From M3007 sp033764075 (GTDB taxonomy: Bacteria > Bacteroidota > Bacteroidia > Chitinophagales > Saprospiraceae): a stretch of 64,000 nucleotides of DNA. The notes beneath the pieces are model-generated. The model was not told where the DNA came from. It searched no databases and saw only the letters and a list, made by a program, of their open reading frames with translations. The DNA lies in assembly GCA_033764075.1 (NCBI GenBank), contig JANRJH010000020.1, forward strand, positions 79,420-143,419. The letters are read 5' to 3'. A program made the position numbers and the translations under genes. Each line of letters opens with the position of its first letter. Position 1 is the first letter of the stretch. Of the stretch, positions 7,437 to 16,426 are shown piece after piece.

Positions 7437-8753
7437 TCACACCCGCCGCACGTCCGCCCCGATCCCTCGCAAGCGCTCATCAATAAACTGATACCCGCGG
7501 TCGATCTGGTGTACGTTGTGGATCAGGCTTTTCCCCTTGGCCGACAGGGCGGCGATGAGCAGGGCCACCCCGGCGCGGATGTCGGGCGAGCTCATTTCGA
7601 TGCCCCGCAGCGGGTAGCGTCGGTCGAGCCCCATGACGTTGGCGCGGTGCGGGTCGCAGAGGATGATCTGCGCGCCCATGTCGATGAGCTTGTCGACGAA
7701 AAACAGCCGGCTTTCGAACATTTTCTGGTGGATGAGCACGTTGCCGCGCGCCTGGGTGGCCACCACGAGCACGATGGAAAGCAGGTCGGGCGTGAACCCC
7801 GGCCAGGGTGCATCGTACAGGGTAAGGATGGAGCCGTCGATGAACGTGTGTATCTCGTAGTGTTCCTGGGCGGGCACGTGCAGGTCGTCGCCCTGCTGGT
7901 CGATGCGGATGCCCAGCCGCTCGAAGGTGCGCGGGATGATGCCGAGGTGCCCGATGCCGGCGTTTTTGATGGTGATGTCGGACTGGGTCATGGCGGCCAG
8001 CCCGATGAAGCTGCCCACCTCGATCATGTCGGGCAGGCATCGGTGTTCGGCGCCGCCGAGGCGCTCCACGCCGTCGATGTGGAGCATGTTGGAGCCGATG
8101 CCCTCTATGCGGGCGCCCATGGCCTGCAGCAGGCGGCAGAGTTGCTGCACGTATGGCTCGCAGGCGGCATTGTAAATGGTGGTGCGGCCGGGGGTGAGCA
8201 CGGCGGCCATGAGCACGTTGGCGGTGCCGGTGACGGAGATCTCGTCCATGTGCAGGTAGACCCCGTGCAGGCCGCCGTCGGGTTGCTGTACGTAATAGAT
8301 GTCTTTCTCGTCGTCGTACTTGAACTCGGCCCCCAGCATCTGGAAGCCCAGGAAGTGGGTGTCGAGGCGGCGGCGCCCGATCTTGTCGCCACCGGGTTTG
8401 GGGAGGCTGGCGCGCCCGAAGCGGGCCAGCAGGGGCCCGATGAGCATCACCGAGCCGCGCAAGCGCTGGGCGTCTTTGAGGAAAGCGTCGGAGCGCAGGT
8501 AGTCGACGTCCACCGTGCCGGCGCAGAAGCGCCAGGCGCCGGGCTCGCGTTGCTCAACGGTGACACCCAGCCCCCGGAGGAGGTCGATGAGCTTGTTGAC
8601 GTCGAGGATGTCGGGCACGTTGGCGATGGTCACCGGCTCGTCGGTGAGCAGCACGGCGCTGATGACTTGCAGGGCTTCATTTTTGGCGCCCTGGGGATGC
8701 AGCACGCCCGAGAGGGGGCGGCCGCCGATGACTTCAAAGGTATCGGTGGACAT
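7437..8753 (-). CDS. murA: UDP-N-acetylglucosamine 1-carboxyvinyltransferase (MurA), Asp-type active site
   Basis: MurA transfers enolpyruvate from PEP to UDP-GlcNAc, the first committed step of peptidoglycan synthesis. The 438-residue product has family length and landmarks: GAKNEALQVISAVLLT at the N-terminus, LRGSVMLIGPLLARFG, the active loop PGGDKIGRRRLDTH, and the C-terminal SSPDIRAGVALLIAAL. The loop residue that is Cys115 in E. coli is Asp here (residue 123, codon at 8387-8385). Cys-to-Asp MurA enzymes are catalytically active but not alkylated by fosfomycin. The gene follows the MscS-type channel gene by 72 bases on the same strand. It is the only cell-wall gene in the window, so it is probably a housekeeping copy. 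Confidence 0.95.
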   Translation of the reverse strand: MSTDTFEVIGGRPLSGVLHPQGAKNEALQVISAVLLTDEPVTIANVPDILDVNKLIDLLRGLGVTVEQREPGAWRFCAGTVDVDYLRSDAFLKDAQRLRGSVMLIGPLLARFGRASLPKPGGDKIGRRRLDTHFLGFQMLGAEFKYDDEKDIYYVQQPDGGLHGVYLHMDEISVTGTANVLMAAVLTPGRTTIYNAACEPYVQQLCRLLQAMGARIEGIGSNMLHIDGVERLGGAEHRCLPDMIEVGSFIGLAAMTQSDITIKNAGIGHLGIIPRTFERLGIRIDQQGDDLHVPAQEHYEIHTFIDGSILTLYDAPWPGFTPDLLSIVLVVATQARGNVLIHQKMFESRLFFVDKLIDMGAQIILCDPHRANVMGLDRRYPLRGIEMSSPDIRAGVALLIAALSAKGKSLIHNVHQIDRGYQFIDERLRGIGADVRRV

Positions 8754-8825
8754 ATCGGGTAAAACCGGCTTTGTGGTCGGTTTGGTCAGGCCGTGCGAAG
8801 GTATGGCAAACCGTCGAAACAGGCG

Positions 8826-10667
8826 TCAGTCGTGGCGCATATAAACGGTGCGGTGGGGGAAGGGTATTTCAATCCCCAGTTCGTCAAAGCGGTTTTTGAT
8901 GCGCCGCAGCATTTCGCGTTTGACAGGCCATTGCTGCTGCGGTCGCGTTTTGACCAGCATACGGATGACCACTGCGGAGTCGGCCAGGTCGTCCACACCG
9001 AGCATAACCGGGTCTTCAATGATAAAAGGCCCGAACTTGGGATCGGCCCGCATGCCGAGGGCCACGGACAAAAGTACCTCCATGACCTGATCGACCTGCT
9101 CCTTGTACGCCACGCCGATTTTAAGGTTAACCTGCGACCAGTCGTGCGTGAGGTTGCTCACCGAGTTGATCTGTCCGTGGGGCAGGTAGTGCACTACGCC
9201 TTCTATGTCGCGCAGGGTGGTCATGCGCATGCTCACCTGCTCCACCGTGCCGGTGATGTTGTTGATGGACACGACATTCCCGAGCCGGTACTGGTTTTCC
9301 AGGAGGATCATAAAACCCGAAAAAAAGTCGCGCACCAGATTCTGGGCGGCAAAAGCGACGATCAGGGACACGATGGCCGCGCTGCCGAGCACCACGCTTA
9401 GATCCACCTGGAGTTCCGACAACAAAATAAAAAGGCCGATGGTGGCGGTGACCACGGTAATTCCGCTTTTGGAAGCAGCGTACAGCGTTCTACTGCGCTC
9501 CATACGCTCTTGCACCGTTCCTTCGGGGGTGTTCTTTTCCAACCAGTATTTAGCCAGGCGCCGCGCGCCCCACCAAAACAGTCCGAGTAATCCCAGGATG
9601 ATGATCAGGCGCGGAGCGGACACGAGCAGCCATCTTCTGAACCGGAAAGGAGACAAGGGGCCTTGTAAAAATTCAACCCTGAAACGGGCTGTCTCTTCAA
9701 CGCGCTCTGCTTTTTCGTAACCTTCCGTCACCGGCTCCCAGGCCTGCCGGATTTTTTCAATGCGCTTTTGCAGCGCAACGGCGATGGCGGAGTCTTTTTG
9801 GAGCAGTTCGGATTGGAGGCTGAATTTTTGCATGACCATCGCTATGCGACGCTCCACCGTTTCCCGGTTTTGCGGAACGGTATCCGCCAGCAGCAGACTG
9901 TCCCGTTGTTTTTCCAACCGCTTCCGTATCTCGTCGTATCGATTCAGGTTTTCCCTTTCCACACCCAGGATGGCCAGGGTGAGTGCCAGATCTTCCTGAT
10001 TTATGTTGAGAATCTCTTCCACCAGGTTCACCTTTTTCCAGGCTGTCTGAAGTTCCCTGCGGCGCTGTTCCAGCATCCGCAAGGCTTGTGTGAGGCGCCA
10101 GTCATTTTCTTTGGAAAGGGCGGTTTGCGCAAGGCTGTCCGGTCGTTTTTCGGCGGCCGGGGGCGGTGTTTTTTCGTTTGAAGGTGGGCTGCCCGACGCT
10201 GTGGCGGATTGGATTGAGTCAGCGGACGTCTCTCCATACAGGATGAACCGGATTGTTTCTTCCTGTTTGCGTTGTTTTCGCTCCAGCACCAGCACCAGTC
10301 TTTCGACGTATTGCCTGCCCCGGAGCAAAAAGTCCACCTCATCGCGAGTGTCCTCCCAGCGGATCGTCAGTCGGGAGTCCACCGGTAACCCCTGTGCGCG
10401 CAAGGAGTCTATCACTAGGTCCAGGCTGTCAAAGCGCCTGGTGGCCCTGTCCAACGCCGAGTTCAACAACAGGACACGGTCTTTGAAGTCGTTCAACCGC
10501 GCATGGTCTTCTTCCGACAGCCGCTGGGAGCGCATCAGCATTTCGGCATCGGAATGCTTGAACATTCCTTCAGTGGAAGGCGAAATGTCGTGTTTTTCCC
10601 GGTAGCATGCGGATGAGGCCAGCAGGAAACAAAATATGATGGCAATAATGGAGGGTTTGTTGGCCAT
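8826..10667 (-). CDS. MscS-family mechanosensitive channel with long lipoprotein-type N-terminus
   Basis: The C-terminal ~280 residues match the small-conductance mechanosensitive channel family. They include membrane segments around residues 330-440, the pore-lining helix followed by AFAAQNLVRDFFSGFMILLENQYRLGNVV, and the beta and C-terminal domains (ISNITGTVEQVSMRMTTLRDIEG-like region, then PHGQINSVSNLTHDWS). Unusually, the first ~320 residues are extracytoplasmic. A signal ending LASSAC fits a lipobox, and long charged helices predicted to be coiled coil follow. This would give a lipid-tethered periplasmic sensor arm ahead of the channel. The total of 613 residues is about twice minimal MscS. 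It probably protects against osmotic downshock. It lies upstream of murA on the same strand. Confidence 0.87.
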   Translation of the reverse strand: MANKPSIIAIIFCFLLASSACYREKHDISPSTEGMFKHSDAEMLMRSQRLSEEDHARLNDFKDRVLLLNSALDRATRRFDSLDLVIDSLRAQGLPVDSRLTIRWEDTRDEVDFLLRGRQYVERLVLVLERKQRKQEETIRFILYGETSADSIQSATASGSPPSNEKTPPPAAEKRPDSLAQTALSKENDWRLTQALRMLEQRRRELQTAWKKVNLVEEILNINQEDLALTLAILGVERENLNRYDEIRKRLEKQRDSLLLADTVPQNRETVERRIAMVMQKFSLQSELLQKDSAIAVALQKRIEKIRQAWEPVTEGYEKAERVEETARFRVEFLQGPLSPFRFRRWLLVSAPRLIIILGLLGLFWWGARRLAKYWLEKNTPEGTVQERMERSRTLYAASKSGITVVTATIGLFILLSELQVDLSVVLGSAAIVSLIVAFAAQNLVRDFFSGFMILLENQYRLGNVVSINNITGTVEQVSMRMTTLRDIEGVVHYLPHGQINSVSNLTHDWSQVNLKIGVAYKEQVDQVMEVLLSVALGMRADPKFGPFIIEDPVMLGVDDLADSAVVIRMLVKTRPQQQWPVKREMLRRIKNRFDELGIEIPFPHRTVYMRHD

Positions 10668-10726
10668 AGGAAGAGGTAAATTACTTCATGTAGGTCAAAA
10701 GTAGCCCCGGATCACAAAAATCACAT

Positions 10727-10734
10727 TATCTTTG
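10727..10734 (+). promoter_or_regulatory. -7 box for the 771-residue secreted protein gene
   Basis: TATCTTTG matches TAnnTTTG exactly and lies 20 bases before the ATG at 10755. The divergent mscS gene starts at 10667, so this region holds promoters for both. Confidence 0.65.
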
Positions 10735-10754
10735 TAAAAAACACTTAGCCCAGA

Positions 10755-13070
10755 ATGAAGTTTTTAAGTTCCATTGTCGTATTGTTGCTTGGTGTGTACA
10801 CAATGCATGCGCAAGAAACCGCCTGGCCTCGGGCTTTCACCACCGAGGGCGGTTACACGATCAACATCTTTCAACCCCAGGCGGAATCGCTGGAGGGGAA
10901 TGTCCTCAAATCCCGTGCGGCATTTTCTGTGTTGGCGCCCGGAAAAGACGATCCCATGTACGGCGTTATGTGGGCCGAAGCGTACCTGCTGACCAACCGG
11001 GACAATCGTTCCTATTTGCTCGAAAGCGTCGTTGTAACGGAGGTACGTCTGCCGGAAGTGGCCGATCAGGTGTTGATCGAGGGTTTTAAAACCGCCGTAG
11101 AGATTGAGGTGCCCACCTGGAAAATCGAAGGTTCCATGGAAGAGCTGCTCGCCGGCGTCGAGCAACACAAAGGGGAGCAATTCCAATCGGATAAACTGAA
11201 TACAGCGCCGCCGAAAATCATGTATGCGGATAAGCCAACCATCCTCATCCTCATCGACGGCGACCCCAAGCTGCTCGAAGACAAAGACCTGGATGTGAAA
11301 CGCGTGGTCAACTCGCCCAACCTTATTGTGAATCCGGCTGACGGACAGTTTTTCCTGTACGGCGGCGGCTTCTGGTACCAGGCGCCAAAAGCTACAGGAC
11401 CCTACACATACATCAGCAAATTGCCCAAAAGCCTGAAAAAGGTGGATAAAATGGTGAAGGAGAAAGAGGCGGAAGACCAGTCGGAGGAAGTCGCCAAAAT
11501 GGACACCCCGCCTGCAATCACCATCAGTACCGTGCCCGCCGAAATCATTGTGATCAAAGGCAAGCCGGAGATGGCTGCGGTGGAGGGTACCGGGCTCCTG
11601 TACGTGAGCAACACCGAAAACGAATTGTTTCTGGAGGTGAAATCCCAAGACTATTTCGTGCTCCTCAGCGGCCGTTGGTATCGTTCAAAATCGGTGGAAG
11701 GTCCTTGGAGCTATGTCGCTTCCGACAAATTGCCCGCCGATTTTGCCCTGATCCCCGAAGGTTCTGCAAAAGACGCCGTTCTGGTCAGCGTCGCCGGAAC
11801 CCGCGCTGCCGAGGAAGCTATTCTGGACGCACAGGTGCCCCAAACGGCAAAAGTGGATCGAAGCAAGGCCAAGGCGGATGTGGTGTACGACGGGCAACCG
11901 AAGTTTGAAGCCATTGAAAGTACCGACATGCAGTACGCGGTGAACACCTCCTCCTCGGTGATCAAATCCGGCAATAAGTACTACTCCGTGGAGGACGGCA
12001 TCTGGTTTGTCGCCGACAGCCCCAACGGCCCCTGGACCGTTTCGCTGGAACGCCCCAGGGGCGTGGAGAATATCCCGCCGAGCAACCCCGTGTACAACAC
12101 CAAATACGTATACATTTACGACGTGACCCCGCAGTATGTGTACGTCGGTTATACCCCCGGCTACATGGGCACCTACGTCTATGGTCCCACCATCGTGTAC
12201 GGCACAGGTTACTACTACAATCCCTGGTGGGGTACCTGGTATTATCCCAGACCCTGCACCTGGGGCTTCAACATGAACTACAACCCATGGACGGGCTGGA
12301 GTTTTGGCTTCAGCTACGGTTACGGCTGGTACCGACCCTGGTATTGGGGCGGCGGCTGGTACGGCGGTTATTACGGCGGCTGGTACGGCCCGCCGCGCTA
12401 TCACCCCCCCTATTGGGGTTACCACAATCACCCGCACTACGGCCCCCGCGGCTCCGGCGCCTACGTCAGCCACCGAAACCTGAACGCCAACCGGACCAAC
12501 AACATCTACAACAAACGCAAGGATGTGACCACCAAGGACAGGCCCATGCCGGGAACCAAACCCGCCGGACGGCCCGCCCCAAAGCCCTCCACCAAGCCTG
12601 CGGTGCCCGGTGGTCAACCCACCCAAAAACCCTCCACCCGGCCCACCACACCCGGTGAACAACCCACCCAAAAACCCTCCACCCGGCCCACCACACCCAG
12701 CGGTCAACCCTCCCAAAAACCTTCCGCCAAGCCCGCTGAACCTTCCCAAAAACCCTCCACCCGGCCGGCGCAACCCTCCACCCGCCCCGGCGCCTCTAAT
12801 CAGATTTACACCGATAAAAACGGCAACGTTTACCAACGCGAACCCTCCAGCGGATCCTGGCAAACACGAGACCAAAACCAGTGGAAGCCGGCGCCAAGCC
12901 AGCAGTCGCAAAACATGGACCGCAGCTATCAAAACTACAACCGGGCCAATACCCGGCAACAAAATTTCCAGGGCACCAACCAGGGTTCTGGTATGGGCAG
13001 AAGCTACTCGCCCTCCGGCGGTGGCGCGCGTTCCGCACCCAGAGCCGCACCAAAAGGACGCGGGCGATGA
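10755..13070 (+). CDS. Large secreted protein with Tyr/Trp/Gly-rich and Pro-rich tail
   Basis: The 771-residue product has a signal peptide (MKFLSSIVVLLLGVYTMHAQ). Residues ~20-440 form a globular part in which similar blocks recur, for example FFLYGGGFWYQAPKATGPY, YFVLLSGRWYRSKSVEGPW and YYSVEDGIWFVADSPNGPW, so at least three repeats are present. Residues ~450-580 are extremely rich in Tyr, Trp, Gly and Pro. Residues ~590-690 are tandem QKPSTRP / TTPG-QPT units, and the end is Gln/Asn/Arg-rich. I recall similar proteins being labelled carbohydrate-binding family V/XII, but I cannot confirm a function. A surface or matrix role is an inference. It is divergent from the mscS gene and followed at 13113 by a MarR regulator. 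Confidence 0.65.
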   Translation: MKFLSSIVVLLLGVYTMHAQETAWPRAFTTEGGYTINIFQPQAESLEGNVLKSRAAFSVLAPGKDDPMYGVMWAEAYLLTNRDNRSYLLESVVVTEVRLPEVADQVLIEGFKTAVEIEVPTWKIEGSMEELLAGVEQHKGEQFQSDKLNTAPPKIMYADKPTILILIDGDPKLLEDKDLDVKRVVNSPNLIVNPADGQFFLYGGGFWYQAPKATGPYTYISKLPKSLKKVDKMVKEKEAEDQSEEVAKMDTPPAITISTVPAEIIVIKGKPEMAAVEGTGLLYVSNTENELFLEVKSQDYFVLLSGRWYRSKSVEGPWSYVASDKLPADFALIPEGSAKDAVLVSVAGTRAAEEAILDAQVPQTAKVDRSKAKADVVYDGQPKFEAIESTDMQYAVNTSSSVIKSGNKYYSVEDGIWFVADSPNGPWTVSLERPRGVENIPPSNPVYNTKYVYIYDVTPQYVYVGYTPGYMGTYVYGPTIVYGTGYYYNPWWGTWYYPRPCTWGFNMNYNPWTGWSFGFSYGYGWYRPWYWGGGWYGGYYGGWYGPPRYHPPYWGYHNHPHYGPRGSGAYVSHRNLNANRTNNIYNKRKDVTTKDRPMPGTKPAGRPAPKPSTKPAVPGGQPTQKPSTRPTTPGEQPTQKPSTRPTTPSGQPSQKPSAKPAEPSQKPSTRPAQPSTRPGASNQIYTDKNGNVYQREPSSGSWQTRDQNQWKPAPSQQSQNMDRSYQNYNRANTRQQNFQGTNQGSGMGRSYSPSGGGARSAPRAAPKGRGR

Positions 13071-13112
13071 ACCAATTATGACACCTGATGTTTTAACATT
13101 AAATATTGGATC

Positions 13113-13574
13113 ATGCGCCTGGAAGACGAAATAAAAAGCACACGCGCGTTGCCGCCCCGACAGCGCGCAACGCTCAATATCCTATTCACCGCCAGCTGGA
13201 TCAGTGCCTTTCAGGGCCGTTATCTCCGGCAGTTCGGCCTCACCGGCCCCCAATACAACATCCTGCGCATCCTGCGCGGCAGCCACCCGAAAGCCCTGAC
13301 CGTACTCGACATCAAATGCCGTATGCTCGACCGCAGCAGCAATGTGAGCCGATTGGTGGAAAAACTGCGCGCCTCCGGCCTCGTAGACCGGTGCTCGCAC
13401 AAGGATGACCGGCGTATGGTGCTGGTGAACATCACCGAAGCGGGAAAAAAATTACTGTCCGACATAGACGCCAAGGGGTTCACCCGGGCTGAATTTCAGC
13501 CGGGACAGTCCCTCACCGAAAACGAGGCCGACCTGCTCGCCGAGTTGCTTGACAAATACCGGGAACACCCCTGA
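13113..13574 (+). CDS. MarR-family transcriptional regulator
   Basis: This 153-residue protein has the MarR winged-helix layout: an N-terminal dimerisation helix, LTGPQYNILRILRG, the recognition helix DRSSNVSRLVEKLRASGLVDR, the wing with DDRRMVLVNITEAGKKLL, and a C-terminal helix. MarR proteins are usually repressors released by small aromatic or oxidising ligands. Its 42-base distance from the preceding secreted-protein gene allows co-transcription. No paired efflux or enzyme gene makes the target obvious. A perfect -7 box for the next gene lies downstream, so the esterase is not in the same operon. Confidence 0.88.
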   Translation: MRLEDEIKSTRALPPRQRATLNILFTASWISAFQGRYLRQFGLTGPQYNILRILRGSHPKALTVLDIKCRMLDRSSNVSRLVEKLRASGLVDRCSHKDDRRMVLVNITEAGKKLLSDIDAKGFTRAEFQPGQSLTENEADLLAELLDKYREHP

Positions 13575-13644
13575 TTATCGCCGACTTACGTCAATGTGGA
13601 AAAAAAGAATGCGCATTTTTCGCCCCGGCTACGCCCGGATGGTT

Positions 13645-13652
13645 TATTTTTG
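13645..13652 (+). promoter_or_regulatory. -7 box for the esterase gene
   Basis: TATTTTTG matches TAnnTTTG exactly and is 58 bases before the ATG at 13711. Confidence 0.6.
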
Positions 13653-13710
13653 TAGCCCGCAGACCGGTTACCGCTGTTTTTAATCCTGTCTAAAGTCGGC
13701 AACAATACTT

Positions 13711-14835
13711 ATGAATATCCAAGCTCAGCATGTTGAGGGTGGACGGGCTGCAACCAAGGAGTTACTCACGCTCGAACTCTTCACGCAAAACGATGATGAG
13801 AGACCGGTTTATGTGACCGGGTCTTTCAATAACTGGATGTGTAGGGACGAACGTTTCCAAATGCACAAGCTCTCCCCAGGCCACTATCAGTATCATTTTG
13901 AGCAAGACCTTTTGCCCACGGGCTCTTTTGAATACAAATACCTGAAAGGCGGCTGGGATGCAGAAGAACTGGACGACGACGGACTTCCACCCGGCAACAG
14001 GCGAATGGAGGTGCCGCGCGGAAGGGTACGCGATTTGGTTCCCCAGTGGAAAAAACACGCCGGCTGGTACAACGCCAGTTTTTATCCCGACATCCAGGTG
14101 TTGTCCACTCGATTCCACGTCCCCCAACTCCGCCGCCGCCGCCGGGTATCCGTTTTGCTGCCCTGGAATTACCACACGTCGGATAAAAAATTCCCTGTGT
14201 TGTATTTGCAGGACGGGCAGAACCTCTTTGAAGACAGTGCCCCCTTCGGCACCTGGGGGGTGGACAAGCAGCTGGCCCTGCTCGCCGAAAAAGGCCAGGG
14301 CGACTTTATCGTGGTCGCCATCGACCACGGCGGTAAGGAACGCATCAAGGAATACCTGCCGCACCCTACCCTGAAATGGGGCGATGCGCTCGGCCGCGAG
14401 TACGCCGAGTTCCTGCGCAACACGCTCAAACCGTACATCGACGCCAACTTCCGCACCCTGCCCGGCAGAGAGCATACCGGCATTGGGGGGAGCAGCATGG
14501 GCGGGCTCATCAGCCTGTTCACGGGTATTCTGTTCCCGGATACGTACTCAAAATTCATGATCTTTTCTCCGTCCCTCTGGGCGGCCCCCGGCGTCATTGA
14601 CAATACGGCCCGGCTGCTCGAACATGGGCATAACCGATTCTTCCTGTTCGTCGGCGAAAAGGAGCCCGGCATCATGGTCGAGCACGCCGAGCAACTGGGC
14701 GGGCACCTGTACCGCCACCCCGCCCACGGCAAATCTTTTTCGCTGCAGTACCTGAAAGAAAAAGACGCCGGGCACAACGAAGGCGCCTGGGGGCGCGCAT
14801 TTCCGCAGGCGGCCTCCTGGCTGTATGCTCAATGA
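13711..14835 (+). CDS. Esterase (Fes/esterase D type) with N-terminal CBM48-like domain
   Basis: The 374-residue protein joins two domains. Residues ~10-110 resemble the AMPK/CBM48 early-set domain, with VYVTGSFNNWM and a KYLKGGWD-type turn, a fold that often binds alpha-glucans. Residues ~125-374 are an alpha/beta hydrolase of the enterochelin-esterase/esterase D type, with VLLPWNYHTSDKKFPVLYLQDGQN, the nucleophile elbow GGSSMGG (Ser262) and a late GHNEGAW that supplies the His. No signal peptide is visible, so it is probably cytoplasmic. The substrate is unknown; Fes-like enzymes cleave esters of acylated sugars or siderophores. It converges with the RsmI-like gene, overlapping it by seven bases. 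Confidence 0.8.
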   Translation: MNIQAQHVEGGRAATKELLTLELFTQNDDERPVYVTGSFNNWMCRDERFQMHKLSPGHYQYHFEQDLLPTGSFEYKYLKGGWDAEELDDDGLPPGNRRMEVPRGRVRDLVPQWKKHAGWYNASFYPDIQVLSTRFHVPQLRRRRRVSVLLPWNYHTSDKKFPVLYLQDGQNLFEDSAPFGTWGVDKQLALLAEKGQGDFIVVAIDHGGKERIKEYLPHPTLKWGDALGREYAEFLRNTLKPYIDANFRTLPGREHTGIGGSSMGGLISLFTGILFPDTYSKFMIFSPSLWAAPGVIDNTARLLEHGHNRFFLFVGEKEPGIMVEHAEQLGGHLYRHPAHGKSFSLQYLKEKDAGHNEGAWGRAFPQAASWLYAQ

Positions 14836-15536
14836 CGACCCACCAGAAATACGGCGGGCCGGTTGTCCACCACCTGAATGCCGCTTTTTCGCCACTGTTC
14901 TACCGACTGGACGACAATGCGCCGGCTTGGGCCGGTGAGGTCCTGCGCGACCCCGAAATGCGTCTGGCCTTGCAGGGTTTCTTTGGCCACATCCAGCACC
15001 ATGTGGCTCCGGTAGGGTGTTTCCATAAACAACTGGGTGGCGCCCGATTGGCGCATGGCCTGCTCCAGGCGTCGCAGGTCTTTGGCCAGTTCGGGCCTTT
15101 TGGGCGATAAATAGCCGTGAAAACAAAATTGCTGTCCGTTCATGCCGGAAGCCATCAGCGCCAGCAGTATCGACGAGGGGCCCACTAATGGCTCAACCGG
15201 CATGCCGACCCCATGGGCCCACGCCACCACCGCCGCACCCGGGTCGGCCACCCCGGGGCAACCGGCCTCCGACAGCAGGCCAACATCACGGCCTGCCGCC
15301 AACGCCGCCGTCAACACAGCCTCCGCCTCACCCAGGCCGCCCTCGCGCGGCAGTTCAACAAAAACCAACTCCTGCAGCGGCCGCAACGGCCCCGTCGCCT
15401 TGACGAAATGACGCGCCGTTTTGGCCCGCTCTACCACAAATACCTCCAGCCGCCGTACTACCTCCAGCACCTGCCCGGGTAAGGTGTGCAGGGCGTTGTC
15501 GGCGATGGGCGTGGGGATCAGGTAAAGCGTGGGCAT
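14829..15536 (-). CDS. RsmI-like SAM-dependent rRNA methyltransferase
   Basis: This 235-residue tetrapyrrole-methylase-fold protein resembles RsmI, which 2'-O-methylates C1402 of 16S rRNA. It opens with the typical LYLIPTPIADN, has VVERAKTARHFVK, the SAM-site region GLLSEAGCPGVADPGAAVVAWAH, and GPSSILLALMASGMNGQQFCFHGYLSPKR. E. coli RsmI is longer (about 286 residues); this copy lacks the C-terminal extension, as short variants in Bacteroidota do. It is therefore called RsmI-like rather than rsmI. Its stop overlaps the end of the convergent esterase gene. The start is a clear ATG at 15536, divergent from the cyclase-family gene. Confidence 0.85.
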   Translation of the reverse strand: MPTLYLIPTPIADNALHTLPGQVLEVVRRLEVFVVERAKTARHFVKATGPLRPLQELVFVELPREGGLGEAEAVLTAALAAGRDVGLLSEAGCPGVADPGAAVVAWAHGVGMPVEPLVGPSSILLALMASGMNGQQFCFHGYLSPKRPELAKDLRRLEQAMRQSGATQLFMETPYRSHMVLDVAKETLQGQTHFGVAQDLTGPSRRIVVQSVEQWRKSGIQVVDNRPAVFLVGRH

Positions 15537-15608
15537 ACAGTTTGCGGATTTTTTTCAGCCGAAAAATACGCCCATATTTGTGTCTGTGCAAACAACAAAC
15601 ACCGCGTC

Positions 15609-16370
15609 ATGATCCTTCAACTGCAATGGAATGAAGTAGAATACCAGGCCGACCTGAGCCGGGGCGCCGATCTGAGCATTCCCCTGAAGGAGGGCGCCGC
15701 CGGCGTCAATTGCTTTTGGGCGCCTTTTGTGGAATATTGGCCGGTGGCGGCGGGCGATTTTGTGGGCAGTACCCGACAGGGTGGGGTGGTGAACTTTTTC
15801 AACCTCAAATGCAACCCACATGGCAACGGCACACACACAGAATGCGTCGGGCACATCGCCCGCGAGCCGTACCTGCTGAACGACTGCCTGAAAACCTCCC
15901 TGCACCCCGCCTTGCTGGTCAGTGTTTTTCCGGAAAAGCAGGACGACGGTGACCGCGTGGTGACCCTGGCAGGGCTGCTGGCCGCCGTGCAGGGGGCCGC
16001 CGTGCCGCCCGCGCTCATCCTGCGCACCTTGCCCAACCACCCGGACAAACAGCGGATGCACTATTCGGGCACCAACCCCGTTTACCTCGACCCCGCCGCA
16101 GCTGCCTGGATGGCCGATCAGGGCGTGGAACACCTGCTGCTTGACCTGCCTTCGGTCGACCGGGAGGAGGACGGCGGCCTGCTCCTGGCCCACCGGGCTT
16201 TCTGGCGTTACCCGGAAGCGCCGCGGACGGAGTGCACCATTTCGGAACTCCTGTACATCCCCGACGGCGTGCCCGACGGTTTGTACCTGCTCGACATCCA
16301 GACGGCGCCGTTTGAGCTGGACGCCAGTCCTTCCCGGCCCGTGGTGTTTCCCCTGCACAAAAAGGTATAA
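15609..16370 (+). CDS. Cyclase-family (kynurenine formamidase-like) hydrolase
   Basis: The 253-residue protein belongs to the cyclase/kynurenine formamidase superfamily of metal-dependent amidohydrolases. The motif GNGTHTECVGH corresponds to the family's H-x-G-T-H-x-(D/E) metal site, preceded by NLKCNPHG. A second conserved part is LLLDLPSVDREEDGG. Members hydrolyse formylkynurenine or isatin, or have unassigned roles. No other kynurenine pathway gene is present, so the substrate stays open. The start is set at ATG 15609 because the upstream extension to 15486 overlaps the divergent methyltransferase gene and has no family similarity. A hairpin with flanking A and T runs follows the stop. Confidence 0.8.
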   Translation: MILQLQWNEVEYQADLSRGADLSIPLKEGAAGVNCFWAPFVEYWPVAAGDFVGSTRQGGVVNFFNLKCNPHGNGTHTECVGHIAREPYLLNDCLKTSLHPALLVSVFPEKQDDGDRVVTLAGLLAAVQGAAVPPALILRTLPNHPDKQRMHYSGTNPVYLDPAAAAWMADQGVEHLLLDLPSVDREEDGGLLLAHRAFWRYPEAPRTECTISELLYIPDGVPDGLYLLDIQTAPFELDASPSRPVVFPLHKKV

Positions 16371-16372
16371 AA

Positions 16373-16412
16373 AAAACCCGCGTGGCAGGTCGCCACACGG
16401 GTTTTCTTTTTT
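16373..16412. terminator. Bidirectional intrinsic terminator
   Basis: A stem AAAACCCGCGTGGC / GCCACACGGGTTTT (one mismatch, five-base loop) is flanked by A-runs on the left and T-runs on the right. It lies between the convergent cyclase and SusE/F-like genes and can serve both. Confidence 0.85.
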
Positions 16413-16426
16413 CAGCAGCAAAATGT

